From contig NZ_JAJDOO010000017.1 in NCBI RefSeq assembly GCF_020595055.1, forward strand, positions 44,558 through 108,557: 64,000 bases of DNA. Reading direction: 5' to 3'. A program made the translations under genes and the position numbers. Position 1 is the first letter of the stretch, and the number at the start of each line of letters is the position of its first letter. The DNA comes from Desulfosporosinus shakirovi. GTDB taxonomy: Bacteria; Bacillota; Desulfitobacteriia; Desulfitobacteriales; Desulfitobacteriaceae. This document shows, piece by piece, positions 53,762 through 62,148 of the stretch. Under the pieces are notes generated by a model, which saw only the letters and a program-made list of their open reading frames with translations, was not told the DNA's origin and ran no database searches.

Positions 53762-54102
53762 GATGCTGTTTTAGAGTGTTGTGCAGGTTTAGATGTACAT
53801 CAGGAAACAATCGTTGCATGTATTTTATTTAGGCCATTGGATCAAAAGCCAAAGAAAGAAGTAAATACCTTCCTAACAGTGACAACAGAGCTACTCAAAC
53901 TTATGGATTGGATAGAAGGACATAAATGTTCTCATGTTCCTATGGAAAGTACAGGCGTTTATTGGAAACCTGTTTGGAACATTCTTGAAGTTGCCGATTT
54001 TAGGCTCATTTTGGCAAACGCCCAGCAAAAGAAAAGCAGAAAGAACAAAGATTGATTAATTCCCTAAAAGCACGCGGATACCAGGTTGTTTTAGTTTCCT
54101 GA
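53762..54102 (+). pseudogene. IS110-family transposase, internal deletion
   Basis: From 53762 the frame reads an IS110 N-terminal DEDD domain (CCAGLDVHQETIVACI, then PMESTGVYWKPVWNILE and FRLILANAQ), with no start codon and a stop just before. After about codon 90 the family's central DEDD/transposase_20 portion (some 280 residues) is missing; a frame-shifted stretch reading KEKQKEQRLINSLKARGYQVVLVS matches the very C-terminus and ends at 54102. The 53500-53761 region before it is the IS110-type untranslated 5' part (no gene seen). The element cannot move by itself. Confidence 0.75.
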
Positions 54103-54236
54103 TCTTCATAACCTTTACCCTATCCCGGGCATCCTATTGCCTACTTAAATCGAGATTTTTAGGTATATGTTAAAGTATATGTTAACCAACATATTTTTTC
54201 TAAGATCGATTAGAGTTATTTTCGTAAAAAAATAAT

Positions 54237-54788
54237 TTACATTCCCTTCAAACTCATTTTATAATCAATAATTAGTTCATTGAATTGTTCCGGTTGAGCT
54301 CCTTTTCGGATCAATATCTGAGCTTTTTTGAAAAGGAGTTTATGCACATCTTCTCTGCAACCTAAGAAATGAATCATCTTTTTAAGCCAGGGGTCGTTTG
54401 TCATTGTGAAATGATGATTATATAGGATGCGTGCACGAACTTCAGCTTCAACATCAGCCTGAAGCATTCCAATGGGGTCTAAGGTTTGATCCACATAACA
54501 TATATTCCAAGGGATTCCTTGTGAATCAACAAAACTTAAGGGTGGCCCTCCTAACTTGTTAATTGCGACTGCAATCATTTCCATGTGCCCCATTTCTTCG
54601 GACGCAATCATTCCCAATAGATCACGAAGATAACGATTATTCATATTTGAGCGATGATTTAGGTACTGGGTTGCCGCGGAATATTCGCTATCCTTTCCCC
54701 CATAGTGCTCAAGCAGTATTTGGGCAAACACTGGGTCTCGAGTCTCCACTTGAACCGGATAGAACAGAGATTTGCTATAACTAAACAT
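54237..54788 (-). CDS. CotJC-like / manganese catalase family protein
   Basis: A 183-residue ferritin-like protein close to spore coat protein CotJC. The metal-binding helices contain EEMGHMEMI (E-x2-H) and CREDVHKLLF (E-x2-H), with LRDLLGMIAS before and DVEAEVRARILYNHH in the third helix. It resembles Mn-catalase domains; in spores CotJC is a coat component, with proposed protection against peroxide. GGAGGGTTAGC precedes the ATG. Separate from cotJA/cotJB, which are not present here. Expression by a sporulation sigma factor is likely but no promoter was identified. Confidence 0.8.
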   Translation of the reverse strand: MFSYSKSLFYPVQVETRDPVFAQILLEHYGGKDSEYSAATQYLNHRSNMNNRYLRDLLGMIASEEMGHMEMIAVAINKLGGPPLSFVDSQGIPWNICYVDQTLDPIGMLQADVEAEVRARILYNHHFTMTNDPWLKKMIHFLGCREDVHKLLFKKAQILIRKGAQPEQFNELIIDYKMSLKGM

Positions 54789-54916
54789 GCTAACCCTCCT
54801 TCATATAATAGATTCCTTCATCTATTATATGATTAGGAAATCATTCGGTTAGGTGTCGCTTCGAGAAGATTATACGTCTTTTTGTTTCTGAGGAAATTGG
54901 TTTGGTTTTTGGAATA

Positions 54917-54926
54917 TGGTATACCA
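54917..54926. promoter_or_regulatory. GntR-type operator upstream of the regulator gene
   Basis: TGGTATACCA, a perfect palindrome about 80 bases before the GntR start and overlapping its probable promoter. Repeated at 55737 and 55757, which suggests self-regulation. Confidence 0.5.
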
Positions 54927-55009
54927 ACATCCCTTGCCTTTATGCAGTATAAGGAATTATAATTGCTTTGAAAGTGGACATAATGAAGATTCTAAAGGGG
55001 AGAAGGAAA

Positions 55010-55684
55010 GTGGCGTATCATTTTTCACCAATTAAGCTTGATGACAAGGGCCATATCCGAGATTCGGTGTTTGCTATTTTAAGAAATGCTATTTTAGATA
55101 AAAAGTTAGAACCGGGACAGAGACTTGTTGAACGCAGTATTGCAGAAGAATTGGGGATTAGCAGAACTCCGGTTCGAGAAGCAATTCACAAACTTGTCTT
55201 GGAAAGACTGGTAACCCATGTTCCGCGTAAAGGGGTAGTGGTTTCCGGATTTACTAAGGCCGATATTGTAGAGATTCTTGTCATTAGAACATCATTGGAA
55301 GCACTTATTTGCAGTATTGCAGCTGCTAAGATTAAACCTCGCGAATTGAAACGTTTGGAATCGCTGGCCAAACAGATTTCAGATGAACACGAAAAGGGCA
55401 ATTTAAAAAAGTCTAATCAGTTGAACGATAAATTTCACGGTATAATTTATAGTGCAGCTGAAAGTCCACGAATCCACAGTTTTCTTAATACTTTGCACGA
55501 GTACATAACAAAATTCACTCGAGTTGCCTATTCTAAACCTGGTCGCCCTGCAGAAGTATGGGTAGAACACAAGGCGATTATTGAGGCTCTAAGCAAACAT
55601 GACAGATCTGAAGCTGAAACCGTAGCGAAAAAACACGCCGAAAATTCGAGCAAAGCTTTTTTAGAAATGGCTTATTGTGATTAA
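55010..55684 (+). CDS. GntR-family transcriptional regulator (FCD/FadR subgroup)
   Basis: About 224 residues. N-terminal winged helix-turn-helix (about 15-80, LEPGQRLVERSIAEELGISRTPVREAIHKL) and C-terminal FCD ligand domain (about 90-215, with the metal-binding Asp/His residues typical of this group, for example NDKFHGIIYSAAESPR and HKAIIEAL). FCD regulators usually answer to small organic acids. GTG 55010 with GGGGAGAAGG is chosen; a longer TTG start at 54968 has no site. Palindromes on both sides indicate that it controls itself and the chrA pair that follows. Confidence 0.85.
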   Translation: MAYHFSPIKLDDKGHIRDSVFAILRNAILDKKLEPGQRLVERSIAEELGISRTPVREAIHKLVLERLVTHVPRKGVVVSGFTKADIVEILVIRTSLEALICSIAAAKIKPRELKRLESLAKQISDEHEKGNLKKSNQLNDKFHGIIYSAAESPRIHSFLNTLHEYITKFTRVAYSKPGRPAEVWVEHKAIIEALSKHDRSEAETVAKKHAENSSKAFLEMAYCD

Positions 55685-55736
55685 GAAGGTTAAGGTGATA
55701 GCCTTTTTTCCCTTTACAAGAAGACGAATTCCTATT

Positions 55737-55770
55737 TGGTATACAGAAACTAGTAATTTGGTATACCAAA
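55737..55770. promoter_or_regulatory. Two GntR-type operator sites before chrA
   Basis: TGGTATACAG (55737-55746) and the perfect 14-base palindrome TTTGGTATACCAAA (55757-55770), 20 bases apart centre to centre, about 115 bases before the first chrA gene. Same core as the site at 54917. Confidence 0.55.
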
Positions 55771-55881
55771 CGTATTGAATTACTGAACTTAAGGTTATAT
55801 ACTTACTTAAGAAATTCAAGCTTACCAGGCTGGTAGGCATTCTCAAAGGGATTTGGGAAATCTAAGTGAAAGGAGAGCACT

Positions 55882-56409
55882 ATGTTATCACAACTATGGG
55901 ATCTGTTAATTGCTTTTGGCAGGGCTAGTAACCTAGGCTTTGGAGGCGGACCGGCAGTCATTCCTCTCATTAAGATTGAAGTTGTGGAGCGGTATCACTG
56001 GATGACCAACTCTGAATTCACTGATGCGCTTGCCGTTGGAAATGCTTTGCCAGGCCCAATCGCTACAAAATTAGCAGGTTATGTTGGTTATCAAGAAGCC
56101 GGATGGTTAGGAGCCTTGGTGGCGAACATTGGGGTTATCTTACCTACCGCACTCGCGGTCATCTTATTGGCAAGGGTGTTAATGAAGTACTCCAATTCTC
56201 CAGTCTTGAAGGGAATGCTGAAAGGAGTACGGCCTGTTGTCGTAGTCTTAATAGCGCAAACTGCCCTTGACATGGGTAGTGGCTCATTTCCAAACCTAAT
56301 AACATGGGGGATTGCTTTGGCTACGGTGGTTTCTGTATTTTGGTTGAAATTGCATCCTGCGTTAATTATTTTAGTATCTATGGGCTTTGGATTGTTGGTA
56401 TTTCGCTAA
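55882..56409 (+). CDS. Chromate transporter ChrA, short form (first of pair)
   Basis: A 175-residue CHR domain protein: RASNLGFGGGPAVIPLIK start, the conserved NALPGPIATKLAGYVGY block (near 50) and five to six hydrophobic segments. Short ChrA proteins work as pairs; the second is encoded 93 bases downstream. The known function of the family is export of chromate, but many short-chain pairs have unknown anion substrates. AAAGGAGAGCACT precedes the ATG. Probably repressed by the neighbouring GntR protein. Confidence 0.85.
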   Translation: MLSQLWDLLIAFGRASNLGFGGGPAVIPLIKIEVVERYHWMTNSEFTDALAVGNALPGPIATKLAGYVGYQEAGWLGALVANIGVILPTALAVILLARVLMKYSNSPVLKGMLKGVRPVVVVLIAQTALDMGSGSFPNLITWGIALATVVSVFWLKLHPALIILVSMGFGLLVFR

Positions 56410-56502
56410 ACCCTTAGATTTGACTGAATTTCAGGTGGAGATATTTCAGAGTAAGTTAACAATATGCTCCTATTAATACAGTGTTAAAAAGGGGTGCTCT
56501 TC

Positions 56503-57042
56503 GTGCTTAGAAAAATATGGGACCTATTTATTGGCTTTACCCGGGCTTCAAACCTGGGATTTGGGGGAGGCCCTTCGCTAATTCCTCTCGTTAAAGCAGA
56601 AGCAGTGGATCGATATCACTGGGTGGATAACGAAGAGTTTGCGGATTCTTTAGCTATCGGTAATGCCTTGCCAGGGCCAATTGCCACAAAGATGGCAGCT
56701 TATATCGGATATAAGGTTGCAGGTTGGTTGGGAGCTCTAGCCGCTATAATTGGAACAATAGCTCCTACTATAATTGTGGTAGTTTTATTAGGAAGTTTGA
56801 TCGTGAAATATTCGGATTCTCCAGAGCTTCAAGCAATGTTGAAGGCAGTCCGGCCAGTGGTAGTTGTACTTGTTGCTGAGACTGCTTATGACATGGGGAA
56901 GAAGGCCTTCCCGTCCAGCAGCACGTGGGGAATAGCAGTTATAACGGTTGCGCTCCTTTATTTTCTTAACATCCACCCGGCCTTTATTATCGTAGCATCC
57001 ATGCTGTTTGGTTGGGCAGTATATGGCAGAACTAAAAAGTAG
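56503..57042 (+). CDS. Chromate transporter ChrA, short form (second of pair)
   Basis: A 179-residue CHR protein, about half identical to its upstream neighbour along the whole length (RASNLGFGGGPSLIPLVK, NALPGPIATKMAAYIGY, LKAVRPVVVVLVAETAYDMG), so the pair comes from a tandem duplication. The GTG at 56503, after AAAAAGGGGTGCTCTTC, aligns with the start of the first copy and is preferred over GTG 56494. Together the two should form a heterodimeric carrier. Confidence 0.85.
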   Translation: MLRKIWDLFIGFTRASNLGFGGGPSLIPLVKAEAVDRYHWVDNEEFADSLAIGNALPGPIATKMAAYIGYKVAGWLGALAAIIGTIAPTIIVVVLLGSLIVKYSDSPELQAMLKAVRPVVVVLVAETAYDMGKKAFPSSSTWGIAVITVALLYFLNIHPAFIIVASMLFGWAVYGRTKK

Positions 57043-57192
57043 AATAAGGAACACCCTCTTGAAGAAGTGGGTGTCTTGGAATTGATAATGCAGGAATTGT
57101 TTTATAAAGATTACTTGACTTTGAGTCAAAAACAGGCAATATCAACATAAAAGTCCATTTGTTGGCGGGGTAAAACTGTAAGGAGGATGCGG

Positions 57193-57534
57193 ATGAACGA
57201 GTGCGTATTTTGTACACTGCCAGAGGGAGTTAACCTTGTAGAGAATGAACTAGCCCGGGCATTTTATGACAAGTATCCAGTCAGTGAAGGACATGTTCTT
57301 ATTGTTCCTAAAAAACATGCTTCAAGTTTCTTTGATGCGACTGCGGAGGAGATGGCTTGTGTCGGAGAACTTCTCACAAAAGTTAAAGAGTTGTTAGACG
57401 AGCGGTTCCATCCTGATGGTTATAATGTGGGAGCAAATGTAGGAACTGCTGCAGGGCAAACAGTTTTTCATTGGCATATACATGTTATCCCTCGATATAA
57501 TGGAGACGCAGGTACTGTGAGGTGGCATACATAA
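57193..57534 (+). CDS. HIT family hydrolase
   Basis: A 113-residue histidine-triad protein with the catalytic HWHIHVIPR (H-x-H-x-H) near the C-terminus and ECVFCTLP near residue 4. It resembles Hint/DiadeNosine hydrolase type proteins that act on nucleoside phosphoramidates or dinucleotides. The ATG at 57193 follows TAAGGAGGATGCGG; ATG 57187 lies within the ribosome site. Only 2 bases separate it from the peptidase gene, so the two are cotranscribed. Confidence 0.85.
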   Translation: MNECVFCTLPEGVNLVENELARAFYDKYPVSEGHVLIVPKKHASSFFDATAEEMACVGELLTKVKELLDERFHPDGYNVGANVGTAAGQTVFHWHIHVIPRYNGDAGTVRWHT

Positions 57535-57536
57535 AA

Positions 57537-58670
57537 ATGGTCAATCGAGAAAGATTGTTGGCCGAGTTTTTGGAACTTATTAGAATTGATTCTCCGACCA
57601 AGGATGAGCGCCAAATAGCTGATATACTAAAAAAACGTCTGCAGAGTATTGGTATGACAGTATCAGAAGACGATGCCGGGCAAAGATTCGAAGGTAACTG
57701 CGGCAATGTTTTTGCCTATTTGAAAGGTAACCTGCCAAAGGTTCCAGTCGTCTTGTTTTCGGCCCACATGGATACGGTGGACCCTTGCCAAAACATCGAG
57801 CCGCAACTTCAGGGAGGAATAATTACTTCAGCCGGGCCAACGATCTTAGGAGCGGATGATAAATCAGGGATAGCGCCAATCCTGGAAGCACTAAGAATAA
57901 TAGAAGAGCAAAATATCCCACACGGTGATATTCAGGTTGTTTTCAGTGTTGCCGAAGAAGGGGGTCTCAACGGCGTTAAGAACTTAGATAAAACGTTCTT
58001 GAAAGCTGATCTGGGATTTGTTATGGATTGCGTGGGTGGACCGGGAGAAATAATTCTTGCTGCCCCAGGGCAAGATCGACTTAACGTGATGATTAAAGGC
58101 AGAGCATCTCATGCTGGTTTTGCTCCGGAAGATGGAATAAGTTCAATTGTTGTAGCTGCCAAGGCGATTTCAAGTATGCCAACAGGCAGAATAGATGAAG
58201 AAACAACAGCCAATATCGGTACAATTCAAGGCGGCAGAGCTACGAATATTGTGGCCGACGAAGTCAATATTGCTTGCGAATCAAGAAGCAGAGACTTGGT
58301 TAAGCTCGAATGCCAAACGTCCCAGATGTATGAAGCGTTTAAACACTGTGCTGAGGAAGTGGGCGCAGTTGCAGAAATTGAAGTGATCCGGTTATATGAG
58401 CCCTTTACGCTTTCGGAGGAGTCTCAAGTCGTAGTCATTGCTAGTCAGGCAGCCCGAGCCGCCGGTTTAAAAGTCATTACAGGGCCAACCGGAGGAGGCA
58501 GTGATGCCAATTATTATAATGTTTACGGGATACCGTGCGCTGTTTTAGGTACTGGGATGCAAAGGCCCCATACAACCGAGGAAGCGATTGAGGAAGAGGA
58601 TTTGTACAGGACAGCTGATTTATTGGTTGAGATTATTAAAGGTGTTGCGAAGCTTGAAAAAGCTGAATGA
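57537..58670 (+). CDS. PepT-like M20/M42-family metallopeptidase
   Basis: A 377-residue di-zinc peptidase. Metal ligands: FSAHMDTVDP (His, Asp), LGADDKSG, VAEEGGLNG (catalytic Glu) and the C-terminal H in TEEA-preceding PHTTEEA; lid domain at about 180-290 (GRASHAGFAPEDGISS). The family includes tripeptidase PepT and predicted aminoacylases; peptide hydrolysis in the cytoplasm is the likely role. The upstream ATG/GTG at 57522 overlaps the HIT stop, so the ATG at 57537 was chosen. Confidence 0.88.
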   Translation: MVNRERLLAEFLELIRIDSPTKDERQIADILKKRLQSIGMTVSEDDAGQRFEGNCGNVFAYLKGNLPKVPVVLFSAHMDTVDPCQNIEPQLQGGIITSAGPTILGADDKSGIAPILEALRIIEEQNIPHGDIQVVFSVAEEGGLNGVKNLDKTFLKADLGFVMDCVGGPGEIILAAPGQDRLNVMIKGRASHAGFAPEDGISSIVVAAKAISSMPTGRIDEETTANIGTIQGGRATNIVADEVNIACESRSRDLVKLECQTSQMYEAFKHCAEEVGAVAEIEVIRLYEPFTLSEESQVVVIASQAARAAGLKVITGPTGGGSDANYYNVYGIPCAVLGTGMQRPHTTEEAIEEEDLYRTADLLVEIIKGVAKLEKAE

Positions 58671-58704
58671 TAAATCGTGTATTATAACGTGAACTGGAGA
58701 AAAG

Positions 58705-58750
58705 AAGGCCTATAAAATACGTGGATAGGCCTTTTTTCCTTTTTTGTTAT
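58705..58750 (+). terminator. Terminator of the HIT-peptidase unit
   Basis: GAAGGCCTAT / ATAGGCCTT stem with a 21-base spacer and a T-rich tail (TTTTTTCCTTTTTT). Confidence 0.8.
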
Positions 58751-58772
58751 TTATAGAATGGAATGCCAAGAG

Positions 58773-58877
58773 TTTAAAAGGAGACGCCTGCAACGAGCTC
58801 CTTTTAAGTGCTATTCGGCCATCACAAAACTTAGTCGCAACAATTAGCCCCCGTCCAATCAATTGAATGGGGGGCTA
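58773..58877 (+). other. Two further hairpins before pcm
   Basis: TTAAAAGGAG / CTCCTTTTAA (58773-58807) and TAGCCCCC / GGGGGGCTA (58845-58877). Neither has a clear T run. They fill most of the gap to pcm, with no other signal. Confidence 0.4.
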
Positions 58878-58974
58878 TCCAATAATGTGGGTTTTTTAAC
58901 TTCCTTGAACTTAAAAATTTAAAAAAATTAAATGTGGATAAAATAAAAGAAAATAATTGAAAGGTGAGGAGAAT

Positions 58975-59673
58975 TTGGGCAAAGATTATTGGAAAGATGA
59001 TTTAAACGGTCGTGAGGCAGAACGTGAGTGGATGGTTCGAACCCAGCTCAGAGGTCGCGATATCACAGATGAGGCAGTAATTCAGAGTATGCTAACTATT
59101 CCTCGACATAAGTATGTAAAAGAAGATAAACAAGAGCTTGCGTATTATGACACCGCCTTGGAAATAGAAGCAGAGCAAACTATTAGTCAGCCCTATATTG
59201 TAGCTCTCATGGCTCAAGCGTTGGAACTCAAAACGAAAGATAAAGTTTTAGAGATAGGAACGGGTTCTGGTTATTCGGCAGCATTATTATCCCGAATGGC
59301 CAAGATAATTTATACAATTGAGCGTCATAACTTGCTCGCCCATCTTGCGGAAGAACGATTTAACAGTCAAGGTTATAAAAATATTGAAGTGCGCGTGGGA
59401 GACGGCACGCTTGGATGGACAGAAAAAGCACCGTTTGACGCAATTTTAGTAACGGCGGGAGGTCCTAAAATTCCAGATTCTTTAATCGAGCAGTTAGCTC
59501 CGGGTGGCCGCTTGGTAATACCGGTAGGGAAAAAGGAAGATCAACATCTGGTGCGTGTTAAGAAGACACTGTCAAGTGAATTAATAGAAGAAGATTTGGG
59601 AGCAGTTCGTTTTGTTCCTCTGATTGGTACAAAGGGCTGGAAGGAGGCGGAAGCAGGAAGTCAGATCCGCTAG
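58975..59673 (+). CDS. pcm: Protein-L-isoaspartate O-methyltransferase
   Basis: A 232-residue SAM-dependent methyltransferase: MLTIPRHKYVKED (near 40), QTISQPYIVALMAQAL, VLEIGTGSGYSAALLSRMA (motif I), DAILVTAGGPKIPDSLIEQL and VGKKEDQHL. It repairs isoaspartyl residues in aged proteins. TTG 58975 after GGTGAGGAGAAT is preferred over TTG 58957. The C-terminal RFVPLIGTKGW is typical. Confidence 0.9.
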   Translation: MGKDYWKDDLNGREAEREWMVRTQLRGRDITDEAVIQSMLTIPRHKYVKEDKQELAYYDTALEIEAEQTISQPYIVALMAQALELKTKDKVLEIGTGSGYSAALLSRMAKIIYTIERHNLLAHLAEERFNSQGYKNIEVRVGDGTLGWTEKAPFDAILVTAGGPKIPDSLIEQLAPGGRLVIPVGKKEDQHLVRVKKTLSSELIEEDLGAVRFVPLIGTKGWKEAEAGSQIR

Positions 59674-59778
59674 CCTTCAGATATAGGAAACTTACTTCGA
59701 AGGACCCCGTTTTCACTCTTTTTTTGTTATAATAAGGACAGCTTCGAAAGCACACAACCTTAAGGAGATGTTCTTATT

Positions 59779-61980
59779 ATGATAAACAAAGCCTTGGAGG
59801 TATTGCAAAGGTATTTCGGGTATACTCAATTTCGAGATGGCCAGCAAAAAGTGATTGATAGTTTACTTCAGGGCTCGGATACTTTAGCTATTATGCCGAC
59901 TGGAGCAGGAAAATCACTTGCTTACCAAATTCCTGCCCTGTTGTTTAAGGGAACAACTCTCGTGATTTCTCCACTAATTTCCTTGATGAAAGATCAGGTG
60001 GATGCATTGCAACAGTACGGAGTTCCAGCAACCTTTATCAATAGTTCTCTGTCTCTCAAGGAAGTTAGGAGCCGGATTGACAGGGTGGCAAGTGGTAAAT
60101 ATAAGCTCTTATATATTGCACCTGAACGACTTGAGTCAGATAGTTTCCGAAGCCTTTTAGACTCTTTGCGAATTTCCTTTCTAGCGATTGACGAGGCTCA
60201 TTGTGTTTCCCAGTGGGGGCATGATTTTCGGCCCAGTTACCTGCATTTGGGGCCTTTTCTTAAATCCTTCCCCCAGAAACCGCTAATTGGAGCTTTTACC
60301 GCAACGGCAACTGAGGATGTTCAAGCTGATATAGTCCAACTGTTGGGATTGAGAGAACCCAGTATATTTGTCACAGGATTTGATCGTCCGAATCTTATGT
60401 TTTCTACGTTTCGAGGGGAGAACAAGAAGGACTTTTTACTTGAATATACTAAAGCTCATGCCGATCAACCTGGAATTATCTATGCCGGGACGCGTAAAGA
60501 AGTGGACAATCTCCAGAGCTTTTTAACCAAAAGCGGCTTAAGGGTTGGAAAATATCATGCGGGTATGACCGACGAAGACCGCCTAAAAAGCCAAGAAGAT
60601 TTCCTCTTCGATGAAGCAACCGTCATGGTCGCTACCAACGCGTTTGGAATGGGGATTGATAAATCCAATGTTCGATATGTTATTCATTATAATATGCCAA
60701 GAAATATGGAAGCCTACTATCAAGAGGCAGGGCGTGCAGGGCGCGATGGAGAACCGGGAGAGTGCCTTTTGTTGTTTTCTCCTCAAGATGTGGTGCTACA
60801 AAGATATTTGATTGAACAAACCATTTTTCAGCCTGAACGAAAAATGAATGAGCTCAAAAAGCTTCAAGGGATGGTTGATTACTGTCACACACCTCGGTGC
60901 TTGCGGAAGTCGATTCTAGAGTATTTTGGAGAAGAGGACGTACAAGAAGAATGCGGTAACTGTAGCAGTTGTAACGATCAGAGAGAAATTGTAGATATTA
61001 CCTTGGAGGCACAAAAAGTATTTTCCTGTATTTATCGTATGCGGGAACGTTTTGGGATTGGCATGGTGGCTGAAGTTTTAAAAGGTTCACGCAAAGCGAA
61101 GATTAGGGAACTTCGGTTTGACGAACTTTCAACGCATGGGATTATGCATGAAGTTGCGTTGCAAGAAATCAAAGATCTAATAAATTACTTAGTGGCAGAG
61201 GGCTATTTGCAATTATCAACCGGAGAATATCCAGTGGTTAAACTCCAGCCTAATGCAGTTTTCGTCTTAAAAGGGGAAGCAAAAGTTAATCGCAAAGTGT
61301 CACCAAAACATTATCGTAAGGAGTCGGAAGAGGTTAGCTTGTTTGATCGGTTGCGTACATTACGCAGAGAAATAGCTATTCGAGAAAACCTCCCTCCCTA
61401 CATGATTTTTGCAGACAGTACCTTAAGAGAAATGGCCCAAGCGTGTCCAATCGATCACAGATCAATGATTCGTGTCAGCGGGGTTGGGGAGAGAAAGTTA
61501 GAAAAATACGGAGATGAATTTCTGGAGGCAATCAGGATTTTTTGTAAGGATTCTGAAAGTGTAGAGAAGCCGGACTTAAAAAATAATCCCCCAGAAGAGA
61601 AGCGCGATGATCAAACGGACAGCGAAAATGGTTGCCAAGATATAAGTAATCTTGAGAATTCTCCTCACGGGAAAGTTTCCAGTCATTTGCAGACTTTTCT
61701 AATGTACAAAGAAGGATACTCTTTAGAAGATATAGCAAAAATAAGGAAGGTTACTCCTATAACTGTTCAAAATCATTTTGTGCGCTGCAGCCTAGATGGT
61801 CAGACTGTTCCGTGGGATGATTTTATTCCATTTGAACAAGAAACCCACATCTTGGAGGCAATTAAGCAAGTAGGTGGAGAAAGATTACGTCCCATTAAAG
61901 ATCTTCTCACTGATGAGGTGGAGTGGTTTACAATCCGGGCAGTTTTGGAAAAGCATAAAATCATCGGTAATAAAGAATAA
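59779..61980 (+). CDS. recQ: ATP-dependent DNA helicase RecQ
   Basis: A 733-residue RecQ: Walker A MPTGAGKSLAYQIP, DEAHCVSQWGHDFRPSY, FTATATEDVQADI, QEAGRAGRDGEPGE (motif VI); the RQC zinc site CHTPRCLRKSILEYFGE-...-CGNCSSC; HRDC domain near 510-590 (PPYMIFADSTLREMA). An added C-terminal helix-turn-helix_40 domain (MYKEGYSLEDIAKIRKVTPITVQNHF) accounts for the extra length over E. coli RecQ (about 610). 3'-5' unwinding during recombination repair. The linker at 600-640 is acidic and variable. Confidence 0.95.
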   Translation: MINKALEVLQRYFGYTQFRDGQQKVIDSLLQGSDTLAIMPTGAGKSLAYQIPALLFKGTTLVISPLISLMKDQVDALQQYGVPATFINSSLSLKEVRSRIDRVASGKYKLLYIAPERLESDSFRSLLDSLRISFLAIDEAHCVSQWGHDFRPSYLHLGPFLKSFPQKPLIGAFTATATEDVQADIVQLLGLREPSIFVTGFDRPNLMFSTFRGENKKDFLLEYTKAHADQPGIIYAGTRKEVDNLQSFLTKSGLRVGKYHAGMTDEDRLKSQEDFLFDEATVMVATNAFGMGIDKSNVRYVIHYNMPRNMEAYYQEAGRAGRDGEPGECLLLFSPQDVVLQRYLIEQTIFQPERKMNELKKLQGMVDYCHTPRCLRKSILEYFGEEDVQEECGNCSSCNDQREIVDITLEAQKVFSCIYRMRERFGIGMVAEVLKGSRKAKIRELRFDELSTHGIMHEVALQEIKDLINYLVAEGYLQLSTGEYPVVKLQPNAVFVLKGEAKVNRKVSPKHYRKESEEVSLFDRLRTLRREIAIRENLPPYMIFADSTLREMAQACPIDHRSMIRVSGVGERKLEKYGDEFLEAIRIFCKDSESVEKPDLKNNPPEEKRDDQTDSENGCQDISNLENSPHGKVSSHLQTFLMYKEGYSLEDIAKIRKVTPITVQNHFVRCSLDGQTVPWDDFIPFEQETHILEAIKQVGGERLRPIKDLLTDEVEWFTIRAVLEKHKIIGNKE

Positions 61981-62047
61981 AAAACAAAAAAGTGGGCAGT
62001 CAATAAGTGTCTCTGGGCGACTGGGTAAGAGTTTAACTATACTTCCG

Positions 62048-62085
62048 AGTCCTTCCTTCGCTAAAGCGTGTGCGGGGGAAGGACT
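62048..62085. repeat. Short palindromic repeat after recQ
   Basis: AGTCCTTCC / GGAAGGACT enclosing CGCTAAAGCG and a G-rich stretch. It is richer in G+C than its surroundings. The block translates as PSPSFAKACAGEG in one frame, a motif I have seen in many genomes as a short intergenic repeat. Terminator or repeat, undecided. Confidence 0.4.
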
Positions 62086-62148
62086 TAATTGCGGTATTTT
62101 TGTAATGAAGTTAAAAATCCAATAAGTAGAAGGAGTTTGTTAGTTGTA

